Shown in pieces: positions 1-8,313 of a stretch of DNA of 64,000 nt. The stretch comes from a marine gamma proteobacterium HTCC2080 (lineage in GTDB: Bacteria > Pseudomonadota > Gammaproteobacteria > Pseudomonadales > Halieaceae), in contig AAVV01000002.1 in NCBI GenBank assembly GCA_000169115.1, positions 1 to 64,000 on the forward strand, given 5' to 3'. Position numbers and translations under genes: made by a program. The first letter of the stretch is position 1; every line of letters begins with the position of its first letter. The notes under the pieces are model-generated. The model saw only the letters and a list, made by a program, of their open reading frames with translations, made no database searches and was not told the DNA's origin.

Positions 1-52
1 AAACATTGCAAAAACGCTTGCTTTCCCAAAAAAATACAACGAGGTATTTTAA

Positions 53-2596
53 ATGCTGTTTTCTAAAAAACGCTTGCCCCTAGCGGTTGCCGTCACTGCC
101 TTTGTCGCAGCGGCCCCCGTCGCGGCTCAACAACTCGAAGAAGTTATCGTTACTGCGCAAAAGCGCGCGGAGAACCTTCAGGATGTTCCGATTTCCGTGA
201 GCACGGTGAGTGGTGAGAAGATTGCGGACAATACGATTGTTAACTTCGCGGCCTTAGCCGACTTCGTACCCAGCCTGCATATTGCGGATGCACCAGTTAA
301 CACCAATATTTACATGCGCGGTATCGGTTCGGGCAACAACCGAGGTTTTGAGCAATCGGTGGGTATGTACCTTGATGGCGTTTATCTGGGACGCGGACGC
401 CAGTATCGGTCAGCTTTGATGGACGTTGAGCGCATCGAAGTACTGCGTGGCCCTCAGGGCACGTTATTTGGAAAGAATACGGTTGCAGGCGCTATTAACA
501 TCAGCAGTGCTTCTCCCGTAGTTGGCGATGAAGCCTCGGGTGCTATTAATGCCTCCATTGAAGAAAACGGCGGTCAGATCTATGACGCGTACATACAAGG
601 TGGCAGCGACACGTTCGCAGCACGTTTGGCCCTGCGCTATCGCGAGACCGACGGCTACATTTACAACGCCTATTTAGAGGAGGACGAGGGTGCCCTCCAA
701 GAAACTGGCGGTCGTCTGACCTTAGTGTGGGAACCTAGCGACACGTTTTCGGCGAATATGAAGTATACCAACATGCGGCGTGATCGTAATGGTTCGGCTA
801 GTGCAACCGCTCAATTCTTGGATCCCGCTCAGCGTAATATCGATGTTCCCGGCAGATCTGCCTTCGCGGACATCGCTTACACCTTGATGGATACTTTTTT
901 TCCAGACTTCCCATCGGTCGCAGGCCAGGACTTCACTACCTACAAGGACAACAACTGTGGCTTGGACACGTCGTGTTCTGAAGCTGGTATTGGCTACAAG
1001 CCTGAAAATAGCGATGACGACATCCAGAATTTCTCGCTGAATATGAACTGGGATGTGGGTAACGGTACGTTAACTTCGGTGACTGGTTGGGCGGGTTATG
1101 AGTACAACGACGATGTCGATGTAGACTGGCTCCCGCTGCAATTTATTGATCGTTCTGACATTCATGACTTTCACCAGTTTAGCCAAGAGTTTCGCTGGGC
1201 CTCAGACATAGGTGACCGATTCACATACACGGTCGGTGCCTACTACGATGAGAACGAATTGGATATGGAAGGTCAGGTGGGAATTGATACTAATTTCGAC
1301 GGATTGTTCCCTCAGTTTGCGCAAGCTGCTTTCGGAGCACCTTTTCCCAATCTATTGACCTTGCTCACAGGCGGGGCCTACGGCTCGAATCAAATCGCGC
1401 GTAACCACAACTTCAATCAAGAGACCGAGTCGTTTGCGTTTTTTGCTCAAGGTACTTACGAGCTAACCGATAGCCTTCGCTTAACCGCGGGCTTGCGCTA
1501 CACAGAAGAAGAAAAGGATGCTGTATCTAGTCAGCGTTTAGGAGATCAAAACTGCGCGTCAGACCCTAACCCCACTGATCCAAAAGGCGTGGGTATGACA
1601 GGCGCTTGCCCTGAGGGTTACAGCTACTTCCTTGACATCATTCAGGCGCAGAACTTCAACACCTACAATAAACAATGGGTGGGAAGCCGCAAAACAGACG
1701 ACTTATCGCCTTCCCTGAATCTGCAGTGGGATATGAGTGATTCTTCGATGTTGTATGCAAGTTGGTCACAGGGTTTCAAGTCGGGTGGCTTCAGTGCTGC
1801 TGATGATGGTGAGCCAGGTGATTTCGGTGTTGCACAGCTACCCCCTCCAGGAGGTTTCGTTTCAACTGTACCCAACGCAGACTTTGAGTTTGACGACGAG
1901 TCCGTTGATTCTATCGAAATTGGTGGTAAGCACGAGTTCCTCGATGGCGCGATGCGTTTGAACTGGGCGGCTTTCTACTCTGAGTATGAGGATCTTCAGA
2001 CCACCATCTTCAAGGGCGTAGGCTTCTCGGTTAAGAACGCTGCCTCTTCTGAGGTTCAGGGTTTTGAGGTGGATTGGCTGCTTCAGGTCACCGACGCCTT
2101 ACGTGTTGGCGTTAACGCCGCCTATCTCGATGCTACCTATGGCGACTTCCCCGACGGCCCCTGTAACGCTATTCAGCTCGATGAGAACTCGCTCTGTGGC
2201 ACTCCACAAGGTATTGCCGCTGGTGGTCCTTCAGCTCAAAATGACCTGACGGGTGTAAACACTCTGTATGCTTCGGATTGGAGCGGGAATGCCTTTGCCG
2301 ATTTCCGCATGCCGCTAGGAGCTATGGAACTGTTTGCAGGTGTCGATGTTAACTATCGCAGTGACTTCATGTCTGCTGGTGATAACGACGAAAAAGATGG
2401 CATAGACGCCTACACCAAGGTCAACGCTCGAATTGGCCTCGGTGGCGATCGCTGGGAGATCATGGCTTACGGTCGAAACATCTTTGATGAAGCGGCTCTA
2501 CAGCAGAGCTTCGATACGCCTGTACTGGCAGGAAGCCACACCCAGTACATGGATGAAGGTGCAGTCTTCGGTGTACGCGGTACCCTGCGGTTCTAA
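53..2596 (+). CDS. TonB-dependent outer membrane receptor
   Basis: This 847-residue protein is an outer membrane active transporter driven by TonB-ExbBD. A signal peptide (residues 1 to about 25, ending in AAPVAAQ) is followed by a TonB-box-like segment (EEVIVTAQKR), a plug domain of about 120 residues with the family motifs MRGIG and VLRGPQGTLFGKN, and a long beta-barrel ending in Phe (TLRF), as expected for BAM-dependent insertion. The length is typical. The start is supported by GAGG about nine bases upstream. Three Cys pairs lie in what should be extracellular loops (NNCGLDTSC, QNCASD...GAC, GPCN...LCG). No neighbouring gene indicates the ligand; siderophore, vitamin or oligosaccharide uptake cannot be told apart from sequence alone. 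A terminator follows directly, so it is probably monocistronic. Confidence 0.95.
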   Translation: MLFSKKRLPLAVAVTAFVAAAPVAAQQLEEVIVTAQKRAENLQDVPISVSTVSGEKIADNTIVNFAALADFVPSLHIADAPVNTNIYMRGIGSGNNRGFEQSVGMYLDGVYLGRGRQYRSALMDVERIEVLRGPQGTLFGKNTVAGAINISSASPVVGDEASGAINASIEENGGQIYDAYIQGGSDTFAARLALRYRETDGYIYNAYLEEDEGALQETGGRLTLVWEPSDTFSANMKYTNMRRDRNGSASATAQFLDPAQRNIDVPGRSAFADIAYTLMDTFFPDFPSVAGQDFTTYKDNNCGLDTSCSEAGIGYKPENSDDDIQNFSLNMNWDVGNGTLTSVTGWAGYEYNDDVDVDWLPLQFIDRSDIHDFHQFSQEFRWASDIGDRFTYTVGAYYDENELDMEGQVGIDTNFDGLFPQFAQAAFGAPFPNLLTLLTGGAYGSNQIARNHNFNQETESFAFFAQGTYELTDSLRLTAGLRYTEEEKDAVSSQRLGDQNCASDPNPTDPKGVGMTGACPEGYSYFLDIIQAQNFNTYNKQWVGSRKTDDLSPSLNLQWDMSDSSMLYASWSQGFKSGGFSAADDGEPGDFGVAQLPPPGGFVSTVPNADFEFDDESVDSIEIGGKHEFLDGAMRLNWAAFYSEYEDLQTTIFKGVGFSVKNAASSEVQGFEVDWLLQVTDALRVGVNAAYLDATYGDFPDGPCNAIQLDENSLCGTPQGIAAGGPSAQNDLTGVNTLYASDWSGNAFADFRMPLGAMELFAGVDVNYRSDFMSAGDNDEKDGIDAYTKVNARIGLGGDRWEIMAYGRNIFDEAALQQSFDTPVLAGSHTQYMDEGAVFGVRGTLRF

Positions 2597-2611
2597 GTAC
2601 GTAGCAATGCT

Positions 2612-2640
2612 AAGCCCGCCAAATTGGCGGGCTTTTTTTT
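2612..2640 (+). terminator. Rho-independent terminator of the TonB receptor gene
   Basis: A perfect 9-bp stem AAGCCCGCC / GGCGGGCTT with a 5-base AAATT loop is followed by a run of eight T. It begins 15 bases after the stop codon of the receptor gene. Confidence 0.93.
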
Positions 2641-2641
2641 G

Positions 2642-3204
2642 CCTGAAAAAGATGGGGAATGGCAGGTCATCACGAGAATTTGTATCCAGTTAGCCCTGCG
2701 TTGACGTTAAAACTTGGCTGCATAATCGGCGAGCCACAACGGACCATCGTACTGCGGGCGTTGGGTGACCCGAGGAAAAAGCTTGGTGCAACCTTGAGTA
2801 TAATCTTGGTGAAATAGCGAAGTCGCGGGTTCTACAGGCATTCCAAGGAATTACACGTACAACAGGCGCACCGTTGATTAAGCGTTGAGCATGACTATGA
2901 CCATGCCCATTAGGACACTGGTCTTGCGGGGGGGTTGCCGGTATCCCTTTTTGTCTCACACCCCCGCACCTCAAACCTAAAACCTCAAAGGTAGATGAGC
3001 GCAGGGATAATCCCAGGCCGGGGAGGGGTTGTGAATTTAGTGCCCCTTGGGGTCAGTCAAAGCAAGTAGCTTGATCCATACCGCTTTAGCAGTAATACGC
3101 TAGGGTACGGGTTCAAGTACTTTGGGTTTTATGCCGCGGCAGGGGGAGCTGTCCCGCGCCGCGTTTCAATGGCACTAGCCAAAGGGCAGGAGTGCCGCGA
3201 ATTT
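2642..3204. other. 563-base stretch without a convincing gene
   Basis: No reading frame here has recognisable homology and I see no tRNA-like structure. The only protein-like signal is a short minus-strand frame at 2707-2841, listed separately. A G-rich run near 2927-2936 and an imperfect GC-rich hairpin around 3132-3162 (possibly the end of the MAPEG transcript) are the other visible features. It may be a decayed gene or simply long spacer. Confidence 0.5.
2707..2841 (-). pseudogene. Possible 3' remnant of an unknown gene (44-codon frame)
   Basis: This minus-strand frame reads from an ATG at 2841 to a TAA at 2707. Its C-terminal part (PRVTQRPQYDGPLWLADYAA, then KF and stop) has a natural amino-acid mix rich in aromatic and polar residues, unlike the Arg/Ser/Cys-rich shadow frames around it. 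The same frame is closed by a stop just upstream of the ATG and there is no clear Shine-Dalgarno. It could be the tail of a degraded gene, a small protein, or chance. I do not recognise the family. Confidence 0.2.
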
Positions 3205-3609
3205 TTAGCCCAACACGTCGAGCAGAATCCAAAACGACGCAACGGCATAGACCCCAAAGGTGGCAAACATGCCAATGGGGCGACCAATACCGGGACCGAC
3301 TCCGGTGATGCCAACGTAGTGCAGGACGCGGCCGCCGACCAGCAGGGCGCCTAGGGTGTGTAACCAAGTTGTGCCGGCACCCAGTAGTTCCATCAACAGC
3401 AATAGAACCACCGCGAGTGGCACGGTCTCAACGAAGTTGCCTTGACCGCGATTGAGCTTGAACAGCGTATCGTCATTGCCGTCGCCGAGGTCAATTTTGT
3501 TCTTCACTCGATACAAACCGACCCGCATGGTGAAGGGAACAAAGAGTATGCCCAGGATGGCAATGTAAATCGGAGTGATGGACAGAATATTCATGTTGGG
3601 CAGTTCCAT
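3205..3609 (-). CDS. MAPEG family integral membrane protein
   Basis: This 134-residue protein has four hydrophobic segments, about residues 8-28, 60-78, 82-100 and 112-132. Between the first and second lies a polar loop ending in KLNRGQGNFVETVPLA, the hallmark of MAPEG proteins (membrane-associated, eicosanoid and glutathione metabolism). The family's eukaryotic members are microsomal glutathione transferases and leukotriene synthases. Bacterial members of this length have mostly unknown substrates, so glutathione-dependent detoxification is an inference. Two in-frame ATGs (residues 1 and 6) could serve as start and neither has a strong Shine-Dalgarno. It is a lone minus-strand gene. Confidence 0.88.
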   Translation of the reverse strand: MELPNMNILSITPIYIAILGILFVPFTMRVGLYRVKNKIDLGDGNDDTLFKLNRGQGNFVETVPLAVVLLLLMELLGAGTTWLHTLGALLVGGRVLHYVGITGVGPGIGRPIGMFATFGVYAVASFWILLDVLG

Positions 3610-3871
3610 AAGTTATTTCTTTTCGACCAAAGTTTAGCTGCACTTAAAAATATCGGGTGAAGCAGCTGCATTCCACGGAGGTGTAGGAAGCAACACGCGC
3701 CTCGGTTTGTCAATCGGGTAGTAATTTTTAAACGCAAGCGGCAAGTTAAGTGGATACTGATAAAGCCTACTCTATCTAGTGTTAGCCAGAGGCCCTCCCT
3801 GCAGATTCTGCACCACCGAATTCGTTAGGTCAGCGACTAAGTGGCCTTTTATCGTCAATAGATTCGGAAGT

Positions 3872-4087
3872 TTACTGCCACCCCTGAAGCCAGATCTCTT
3901 GGCTTTTTAATGTTGACCACTCTATCTCAATAAATCGATTAGACATGACTGCGTTTAATTCACACTCGATAACAACACCGTCGTCGTCAAACTCCACACG
4001 ACTCACCATGAAGTGTTTTTCCTTGTTGATCGGGCGCACAGCAGTCCACTTGCTGTTTAACAATTTTTTGGGATTAATTCGATTCAT
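3872..4087 (-). CDS. Small Trp-rich protein of the TIGR02450 type
   Basis: This 71-residue soluble protein carries the pattern of the TIGR02450 Trp-rich family: KKLLNSKWTAV near the N terminus, NKEKHFMVSRV, then an IEIEWSTLK segment and a C-terminal WLQGWQ. The three Trp and the KEKHF motif are conserved in marine gammaproteobacteria and in cyanobacteria. No biochemical function is established for the family. Length is normal. No Shine-Dalgarno-like sequence precedes the ATG. It appears to be transcribed alone, with about 300 bases of gene-free DNA upstream. Confidence 0.82.
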   Translation of the reverse strand: MNRINPKKLLNSKWTAVRPINKEKHFMVSRVEFDDDGVVIECELNAVMSNRFIEIEWSTLKSQEIWLQGWQ

Positions 4088-4387
4088 AAGGAGAGCTTAT
4101 ACGTCCATTTTTTTGTAAGGATGCGTGCGCAAATAATTTAAAGGTCCGAGTCACAAAGCTAGCACCGCCACAGCTTGGACCGGTAGCACCCACCATGGAG
4201 ATTTCTCAGTACTCCTATGTCGTAAGCATCAAACTGAAAGTTTGCTAACGTGGGTTTTTTCAATCTATGTCCTCGTTATGAATTTGCCGGTCAGCTAGCA
4301 CTTTACTCGGGGAGCTTGACGCACAGAGGGAGTGAGCCCTCTGAGCCTTAGGCAAGCCAGGTGCAGCCGCCATCTCAGTGACTGAAT
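4088..4387. other. 300-base intergenic region with two small inverted repeats
   Basis: No gene is seen. Two perfect short inverted repeats are present: CAAACT-GAA-AGTTTG at 4230-4244 and CAGAGGG-AGTGAG-CCCTCTG at 4324-4343. The second lies about 45 bases past the stop of the acyl-CoA synthetase gene on the minus strand and may fold in its 3' end, but it lacks a T tract. Confidence 0.4.
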
Positions 4388-5866
4388 TTATTGCATATCA
4401 CGTTGGTCACGCAGCAGCGTGCGGCGGATTTTTCCGGCCTCATTTCGAGGCAGAGTCTCCACCAGTTCTATCGTCCTAGGGACTTTATAACTTAGCAACT
4501 GTTCCCGACAAAGGTCCAAGAGTTCTATCGTCAGCGTGTCTGTGTTCAATGCCGCGAGCGGTTCAACAACCGCATGAACGCGCCGCCCCAGATCGTCGTC
4601 CTGCAGACCGACGACGGCCGCATCACGAACTTGTGGATGCTGGGTTATAACGGCTTCGACTTCTGCGGGAAAAATGTTGGAGCCGCCAGAGATAATTAAA
4701 TCGGTTCGTCGGTCCGCGAGGTAAAGATAGCCATCGTCATCTAGCCATCCAAGGTCGCCCACACTGGTAAAGCCTTCGAGGAGATTCTCGAGAGGTTGTG
4801 ACCCAAGGTATTCGCAGGGTGGTGGGCCACCGGCGATGCGGGTAAAAATTTCGCCGACCACACCATTTGGAAGTGACTCGCGACTTTCATCCAAAATTAA
4901 GATTTCAGTGCCGATGCCTTTACCTACACTGCCTTTATGTTGGCGCCACTCATTGCCATCGATAATAGTAAGCCCGTTGGCTTCGGTTGCGGCCCAAAGC
5001 TCCAGCACCCGCTCGCCCCCAAGTTTTTCGATAAACCCTTCTTTTGCCCAACTTGGACAGGGGGCTGCTAAGTGCCATAGAACACGGACGGAATCCAAGT
5101 TTCTTTGCTGCCAATCGGGCTCTCGCAGCATGCGCTGCATCATGGTTGGCACCAAGTTGAGCACCGTTGGCCGATACGCTTCGATGAGGTCGAGGCAACG
5201 CGCTGCGTTGAAGCGCTCATTGAGCAGCACGCGCCCGCCTCGGATGAGCATGTTCAAGGAAAACCAAAAGGGACCGTTGTGGTAGAGCGGGCCAGGTGAG
5301 TACTTGAGGTCACCGGGCTCGAAACGCATAAGCTGAGGAATGATGGGATTCTCCGGATCGAAAAGCGCATCTCCAGTGGTAAGAATAAGTTTCGGTTTGC
5401 CGGTTGACCCGCCCGACGCCAAGGCTTTTATGGGGTTGCTGACTCGATGTGGCAAAGCTGCGCTGATGGGCTCTTTGTCGCTATAGCCATCGGGGTTTAG
5501 CGTTGTTTGATCAAAGCGCTGATAAGAGATGATGACCTTAGGCTGAGCAAGGTCAATAAGGCCCATCAGTTCTGCGGGCGGCAGTTTACTGCTGACCGGC
5601 ATGGGGGTGCCACCTGCCTTGAAGATGGCGACCGCGGCGACCAAAAACTGATTGCAGGTGGGTAGGTGAATGGGCACCAAGTCTCCGGTCATGACACCGA
5701 GATCCAATAACGCCTGTGCTAGATTGTCAGACCAACGTTTAAGTTCATGCCGCGAGACAGTTTCAGTGGCACCTGAATTCATCGCTGTGGTCAGCAAACT
5801 CTCCTCTGGTCGTGCAGCAGCCAACTCGTCGAGAATGGCGCCCAAAGTTTTGAGCGGCTCAGTCAT
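4388..5866 (-). CDS. AMP-binding acyl-CoA synthetase (ANL superfamily)
   Basis: The enzyme is expected to activate a carboxylic acid with ATP to an acyl-adenylate and then transfer it to CoA. Counting from the chosen start (492 aa), the phosphate-binding loop ASGGSTGKPKL is at residues 150-160, an A5-like WAATEANG follows mid-protein, the hinge region GDLGWLDDDGYLYLADRRTD is present, and the C-terminal catalytic Lys lies in PRNEAGKIRR. The ATG at 5866 is chosen over the one at 5905 because AGGGAG sits at the right distance only before 5866 and the extra residues look unlike the family N terminus. The substrate is unknown; medium-chain, aromatic or steroid acids are all possible. It diverges from the YdjM-like gene. 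Confidence 0.9.
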   Translation of the reverse strand: MTEPLKTLGAILDELAAARPEESLLTTAMNSGATETVSRHELKRWSDNLAQALLDLGVMTGDLVPIHLPTCNQFLVAAVAIFKAGGTPMPVSSKLPPAELMGLIDLAQPKVIISYQRFDQTTLNPDGYSDKEPISAALPHRVSNPIKALASGGSTGKPKLILTTGDALFDPENPIIPQLMRFEPGDLKYSPGPLYHNGPFWFSLNMLIRGGRVLLNERFNAARCLDLIEAYRPTVLNLVPTMMQRMLREPDWQQRNLDSVRVLWHLAAPCPSWAKEGFIEKLGGERVLELWAATEANGLTIIDGNEWRQHKGSVGKGIGTEILILDESRESLPNGVVGEIFTRIAGGPPPCEYLGSQPLENLLEGFTSVGDLGWLDDDGYLYLADRRTDLIISGGSNIFPAEVEAVITQHPQVRDAAVVGLQDDDLGRRVHAVVEPLAALNTDTLTIELLDLCREQLLSYKVPRTIELVETLPRNEAGKIRRTLLRDQRDMQ

Positions 5867-5881
5867 AGGTATCTCCCTTCC
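5867..5881 (-). promoter_or_regulatory. Ribosome binding site fixing the acyl-CoA synthetase start
   Basis: On the minus strand GGAAGGGAGATACCT immediately precedes ATG 5866, with an AGGGAG core about six bases from the start. No comparable site precedes the longer in-frame start at 5905. Confidence 0.7.
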
Positions 5882-5899
5882 ACATGCCTTGTAATTGCG

Positions 5900-5981
5900 G
5901 TTCATGGACTCCGATTATCGGTGCATCCAGTATTTTATAGGTTTTATTGGCCTATGGAGCCCAATGTTTGTTCATGGACTC
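5900..5981. repeat. 12-bp direct repeat in a divergent intergenic region
   Basis: GTTCATGGACTC occurs at 5900-5911 and again, identically, at 5970-5981, each followed by a GAT one base later. The copies are 70 bases apart, about seven helical turns, between the acyl-CoA synthetase and the YdjM-like gene. Confidence 0.5.
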
Positions 5982-6007
5982 TGATATTGCACCATGGCAT
6001 TGTGATG

Positions 6008-6030
6008 AGCGCCCGCCACGAGAGGGCGCT
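6008..6030 (+). promoter_or_regulatory. Stem-loop in the leader of the YdjM-like gene
   Basis: AGCGCCC (6008-6014) and GGGCGCT (6024-6030) form a perfect 7-bp GC-rich stem with a 9-base loop, 37 bases before the proposed TTG start. It could be an operator or a structured mRNA leader; it lacks a T tract, so a terminator is unlikely. Confidence 0.35.
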
Positions 6031-6067
6031 TGTATATCGAATTCTTGTTCTGACGGAGTTATACACA

Positions 6068-7072
6068 TTGGATCCTTTGAGTCAGGCTGTTTTGGGCGCG
6101 GTTGTGCCTCAAGTAACAATGCGTCATCGCAACCTCGCCCGTTTGACGCTGATCGGCGCGCTCGCAGGGATGGCCCCCGACCTCGATGTGCTCATACGTT
6201 CAGACACTGATCCCTTATTGTTTCTTGAGTACCACCGTCAATTTACGCATTCCCTCATTTTCATCCCCATAGGATCATTGCTGTGCGCACTGGTTTTCTG
6301 GAAGACGATTGGGCGAGGCCTGAGCCTATGGACAGTTTGGGTGGCGGCGTTTTTGGGCTACATGACCCATGGCCTCCTCGATGCTTGCACCACATATGGC
6401 ACCTTACTGCTCTGGCCTTTTTCTGATGCGCGCATTGCCTGGAATAATATTGCAGTTATCGACCCCCTATTTACGTTGCCCCTACTATTTGGCGTACTTT
6501 GGGGGCTTGCACGGCGGTCTGTTTGGGCGCCCCGATTGGCGCTATTTTGGGCTCTGGGTTATCTCGTGGTAGGTACACTGCAACACGATCGTGCTGTTGC
6601 TATTGGGGAGAAACTGGCGCAGGAGAGAGGGCATGTCGGTGTGTCCGTGTCGGCGAAGCCAACGCTAGGTAACTTGGTGTTATGGAAAGTGATTTATCGA
6701 CACCAAGGGCAATTTTGGGTTGATGCCGTTCGTGTGGGTACTGATGTGCAGGTTTATTCGGGAGGGTCGGTCGCTGCCTTCGATCCCGAAATCCATCTCA
6801 CATGGCTGCCTCAGAATGTGCAGCAGCGCCGAGATCTAGCGCGTTTTAAGTGGTTCTCAAACGACTATCTAGCGGTTGACCTGCAAGATCCACTGCTCAT
6901 TGTTGATATGCGCTACTCGCTCATGCCCAATGAGATAAAGGGCTTGTGGGGTATAAAGTTCGACCCGGGTGCCGGAGCAGATCAGCACGTCAGTTATGAG
7001 GTGCAGCGTAGCGTTGACAGCGGTCGAGCGAAAAAGCTATGGCGGATGCTACGGGGTCACCCGCAGGGGTAA
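6068..7072 (+). CDS. YdjM/YbcI-type membrane-bound metal-dependent hydrolase
   Basis: The protein starts with the family hallmark DPLSQAVLGAVVPQ and continues with the metal-site motifs GMAPDLDVL, HRQFTHSL and GYMTHGLLDACTTYGT, followed by about five hydrophobic segments. This places it in the YdjM/YbcI (DUF457) family of inner membrane predicted hydrolases. Their substrates are unknown, although the E. coli member belongs to the SOS regulon. A roughly 130-residue soluble C-terminal extension is present. The TTG at 6068 is chosen because CGGAG sits nine bases upstream and the conserved N terminus begins exactly there; a GTG at 5921 would add 49 residues without family resemblance. The protein is then 334 residues. 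Confidence 0.82.
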   Translation: MDPLSQAVLGAVVPQVTMRHRNLARLTLIGALAGMAPDLDVLIRSDTDPLLFLEYHRQFTHSLIFIPIGSLLCALVFWKTIGRGLSLWTVWVAAFLGYMTHGLLDACTTYGTLLLWPFSDARIAWNNIAVIDPLFTLPLLFGVLWGLARRSVWAPRLALFWALGYLVVGTLQHDRAVAIGEKLAQERGHVGVSVSAKPTLGNLVLWKVIYRHQGQFWVDAVRVGTDVQVYSGGSVAAFDPEIHLTWLPQNVQQRRDLARFKWFSNDYLAVDLQDPLLIVDMRYSLMPNEIKGLWGIKFDPGAGADQHVSYEVQRSVDSGRAKKLWRMLRGHPQG

Positions 7073-7075
7073 TGG

Positions 7076-7094
7076 GGGCGTCTTATTGACGCCC
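7076..7094. terminator. Hairpin between two convergent genes, possible bidirectional terminator
   Basis: GGGCGTC-TTATT-GACGCCC forms a perfect 7-bp stem with a 5-base loop, midway between the stop codons of the YdjM-like gene and sat. Neither side carries a strong T tract, so termination efficiency is uncertain. Confidence 0.45.
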
Positions 7095-7111
7095 GCACTG
7101 GTTAGCGAACT

Positions 7112-8302
7112 TTATGCAATTTCAGACTGGTAGTAGGCCATGAGGATTTCAGCAACTTCAGGCCTTGAGAATTCAGGGGGTGGTGCAACACCCTCACTCA
7201 GCATCTCCCGAACTTTGGTGCCGGAAAGCAGAACAAAGTCATCTTTATCATGATCTGGTGCCTCGCGCATCATGACAACCTTGTTCAGTTTTTTTGACCA
7301 AGCGGTGTGATCAGCGCTGAAAATCTCGATTTCAAGGGCGCCTGCAGGCACGGATTCACTGAAAATAGTTTGGGCTTCAAAGGGCCCATAGTAGTCTCCA
7401 ACACCTGCGTGGTCTCTACCTACTATGAGGTGCGTGGCGCCCATATTTTGGCGGAAGACTGCGTGCAGCACAGCCTCTCTGGGGCCAGCGTAAAGCATGT
7501 CAAACCCATAACCGCTCACCATGACGGAATTGGGCGGGAAATAGACGTCCACCATCTTGCGAATACAAGCGTCACGCACGTCCGCAGGAATATCTCCAGC
7601 CTTTAACTTGCCCAGCAACATGTGCACGATGCAGCCATCTGCTTCGAGGCGTTCCATGGCCATGCGGCATAGCTCTTCGTGGGCCAGATGCATTGGGTTA
7701 CGGGTTTGAAAGGCGACCACTTTCTGCCAACCCCGTTTTTCGATGTCAGCGCGTATTTCGACGGCCGTTTGAAAGGTGCCAGCAAACTCGTCGCTGAAAT
7801 AACTGAAGTTTAGAACCTGAATGGGCCCTGACAAAAGTTGATTTCCAAGCTGAGTAAACGTGCTGACGCCTGGGTGGCCGGCATCGTCGGTTCCAAAAAT
7901 TTGGTTGGCCATTGTGGCAATCTGTGCGTCGGTAACAACCTCAATGTTGGTGACATCCATAACGGCGAGTATTGGATGGCCTTCGACATTAGGATCTCGC
8001 AGGGCAAGGCGAGCGCCGGCAGCAATGCCGGTATCTTGAGTCAAGTTCACAACCGGAACCGGCCAGAATAAACCATCAGTCGTGTGCATGTTTTCTGCAA
8101 CTGAGAGGGCATCTGCTAAATTCATATAGCCTTGCAGTGGGTTGAAGTATCCGGCGCCTAGCATAACGGCGTTGGCCGCGGCAGCCGAATTCAGCAGCAG
8201 CGATGGCAACGTCTCGGCCTCTTTGAGCAGGTGCGCTCTCGCGACATCGTCAGACACGTATAGGGGGTGTAAAACATCCGAACCGTGGGGCTTGATCATC
8301 AT
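7112..8302 (-). CDS. sat: Sulfate adenylyltransferase (ATP sulfurylase), single-subunit Sat type
   Basis: Sat converts ATP and sulfate to adenosine 5'-phosphosulfate (APS) in the cytoplasm. The 396-residue protein has the nucleotide-binding block QTRNPMHLAH at residues 199-208, which includes the HxxH motif, and the second signature GRDHAGVGDYYGPFEAQ near residue 295. This is the homo-oligomeric Sat family rather than the GTPase-coupled CysDN heterodimer, and no cysD or cysN is in the window. It lies 11 bases behind cysC on the same strand, so APS made here can be phosphorylated to PAPS by its neighbour. GAGAG precedes the two tandem ATG codons at 8302 and 8299; either may be used. Confidence 0.95.
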   Translation of the reverse strand: MMIKPHGSDVLHPLYVSDDVARAHLLKEAETLPSLLLNSAAAANAVMLGAGYFNPLQGYMNLADALSVAENMHTTDGLFWPVPVVNLTQDTGIAAGARLALRDPNVEGHPILAVMDVTNIEVVTDAQIATMANQIFGTDDAGHPGVSTFTQLGNQLLSGPIQVLNFSYFSDEFAGTFQTAVEIRADIEKRGWQKVVAFQTRNPMHLAHEELCRMAMERLEADGCIVHMLLGKLKAGDIPADVRDACIRKMVDVYFPPNSVMVSGYGFDMLYAGPREAVLHAVFRQNMGATHLIVGRDHAGVGDYYGPFEAQTIFSESVPAGALEIEIFSADHTAWSKKLNKVVMMREAPDHDKDDFVLLSGTKVREMLSEGVAPPPEFSRPEVAEILMAYYQSEIA

Positions 8303-8313
8303 TAAATCTCTCG

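Noticed and set aside
2690-2974. 94-codon minus-strand frame after the first receptor
   Set aside because: Composition is Arg/Pro/Cys-rich with no domain, and a different frame of the same DNA looks more protein-like.
3100-3125. GGGTTCAAGTAC resembles a tRNA T-loop
   Set aside because: No matching acceptor stem, anticodon arm or CCA end could be found around it.
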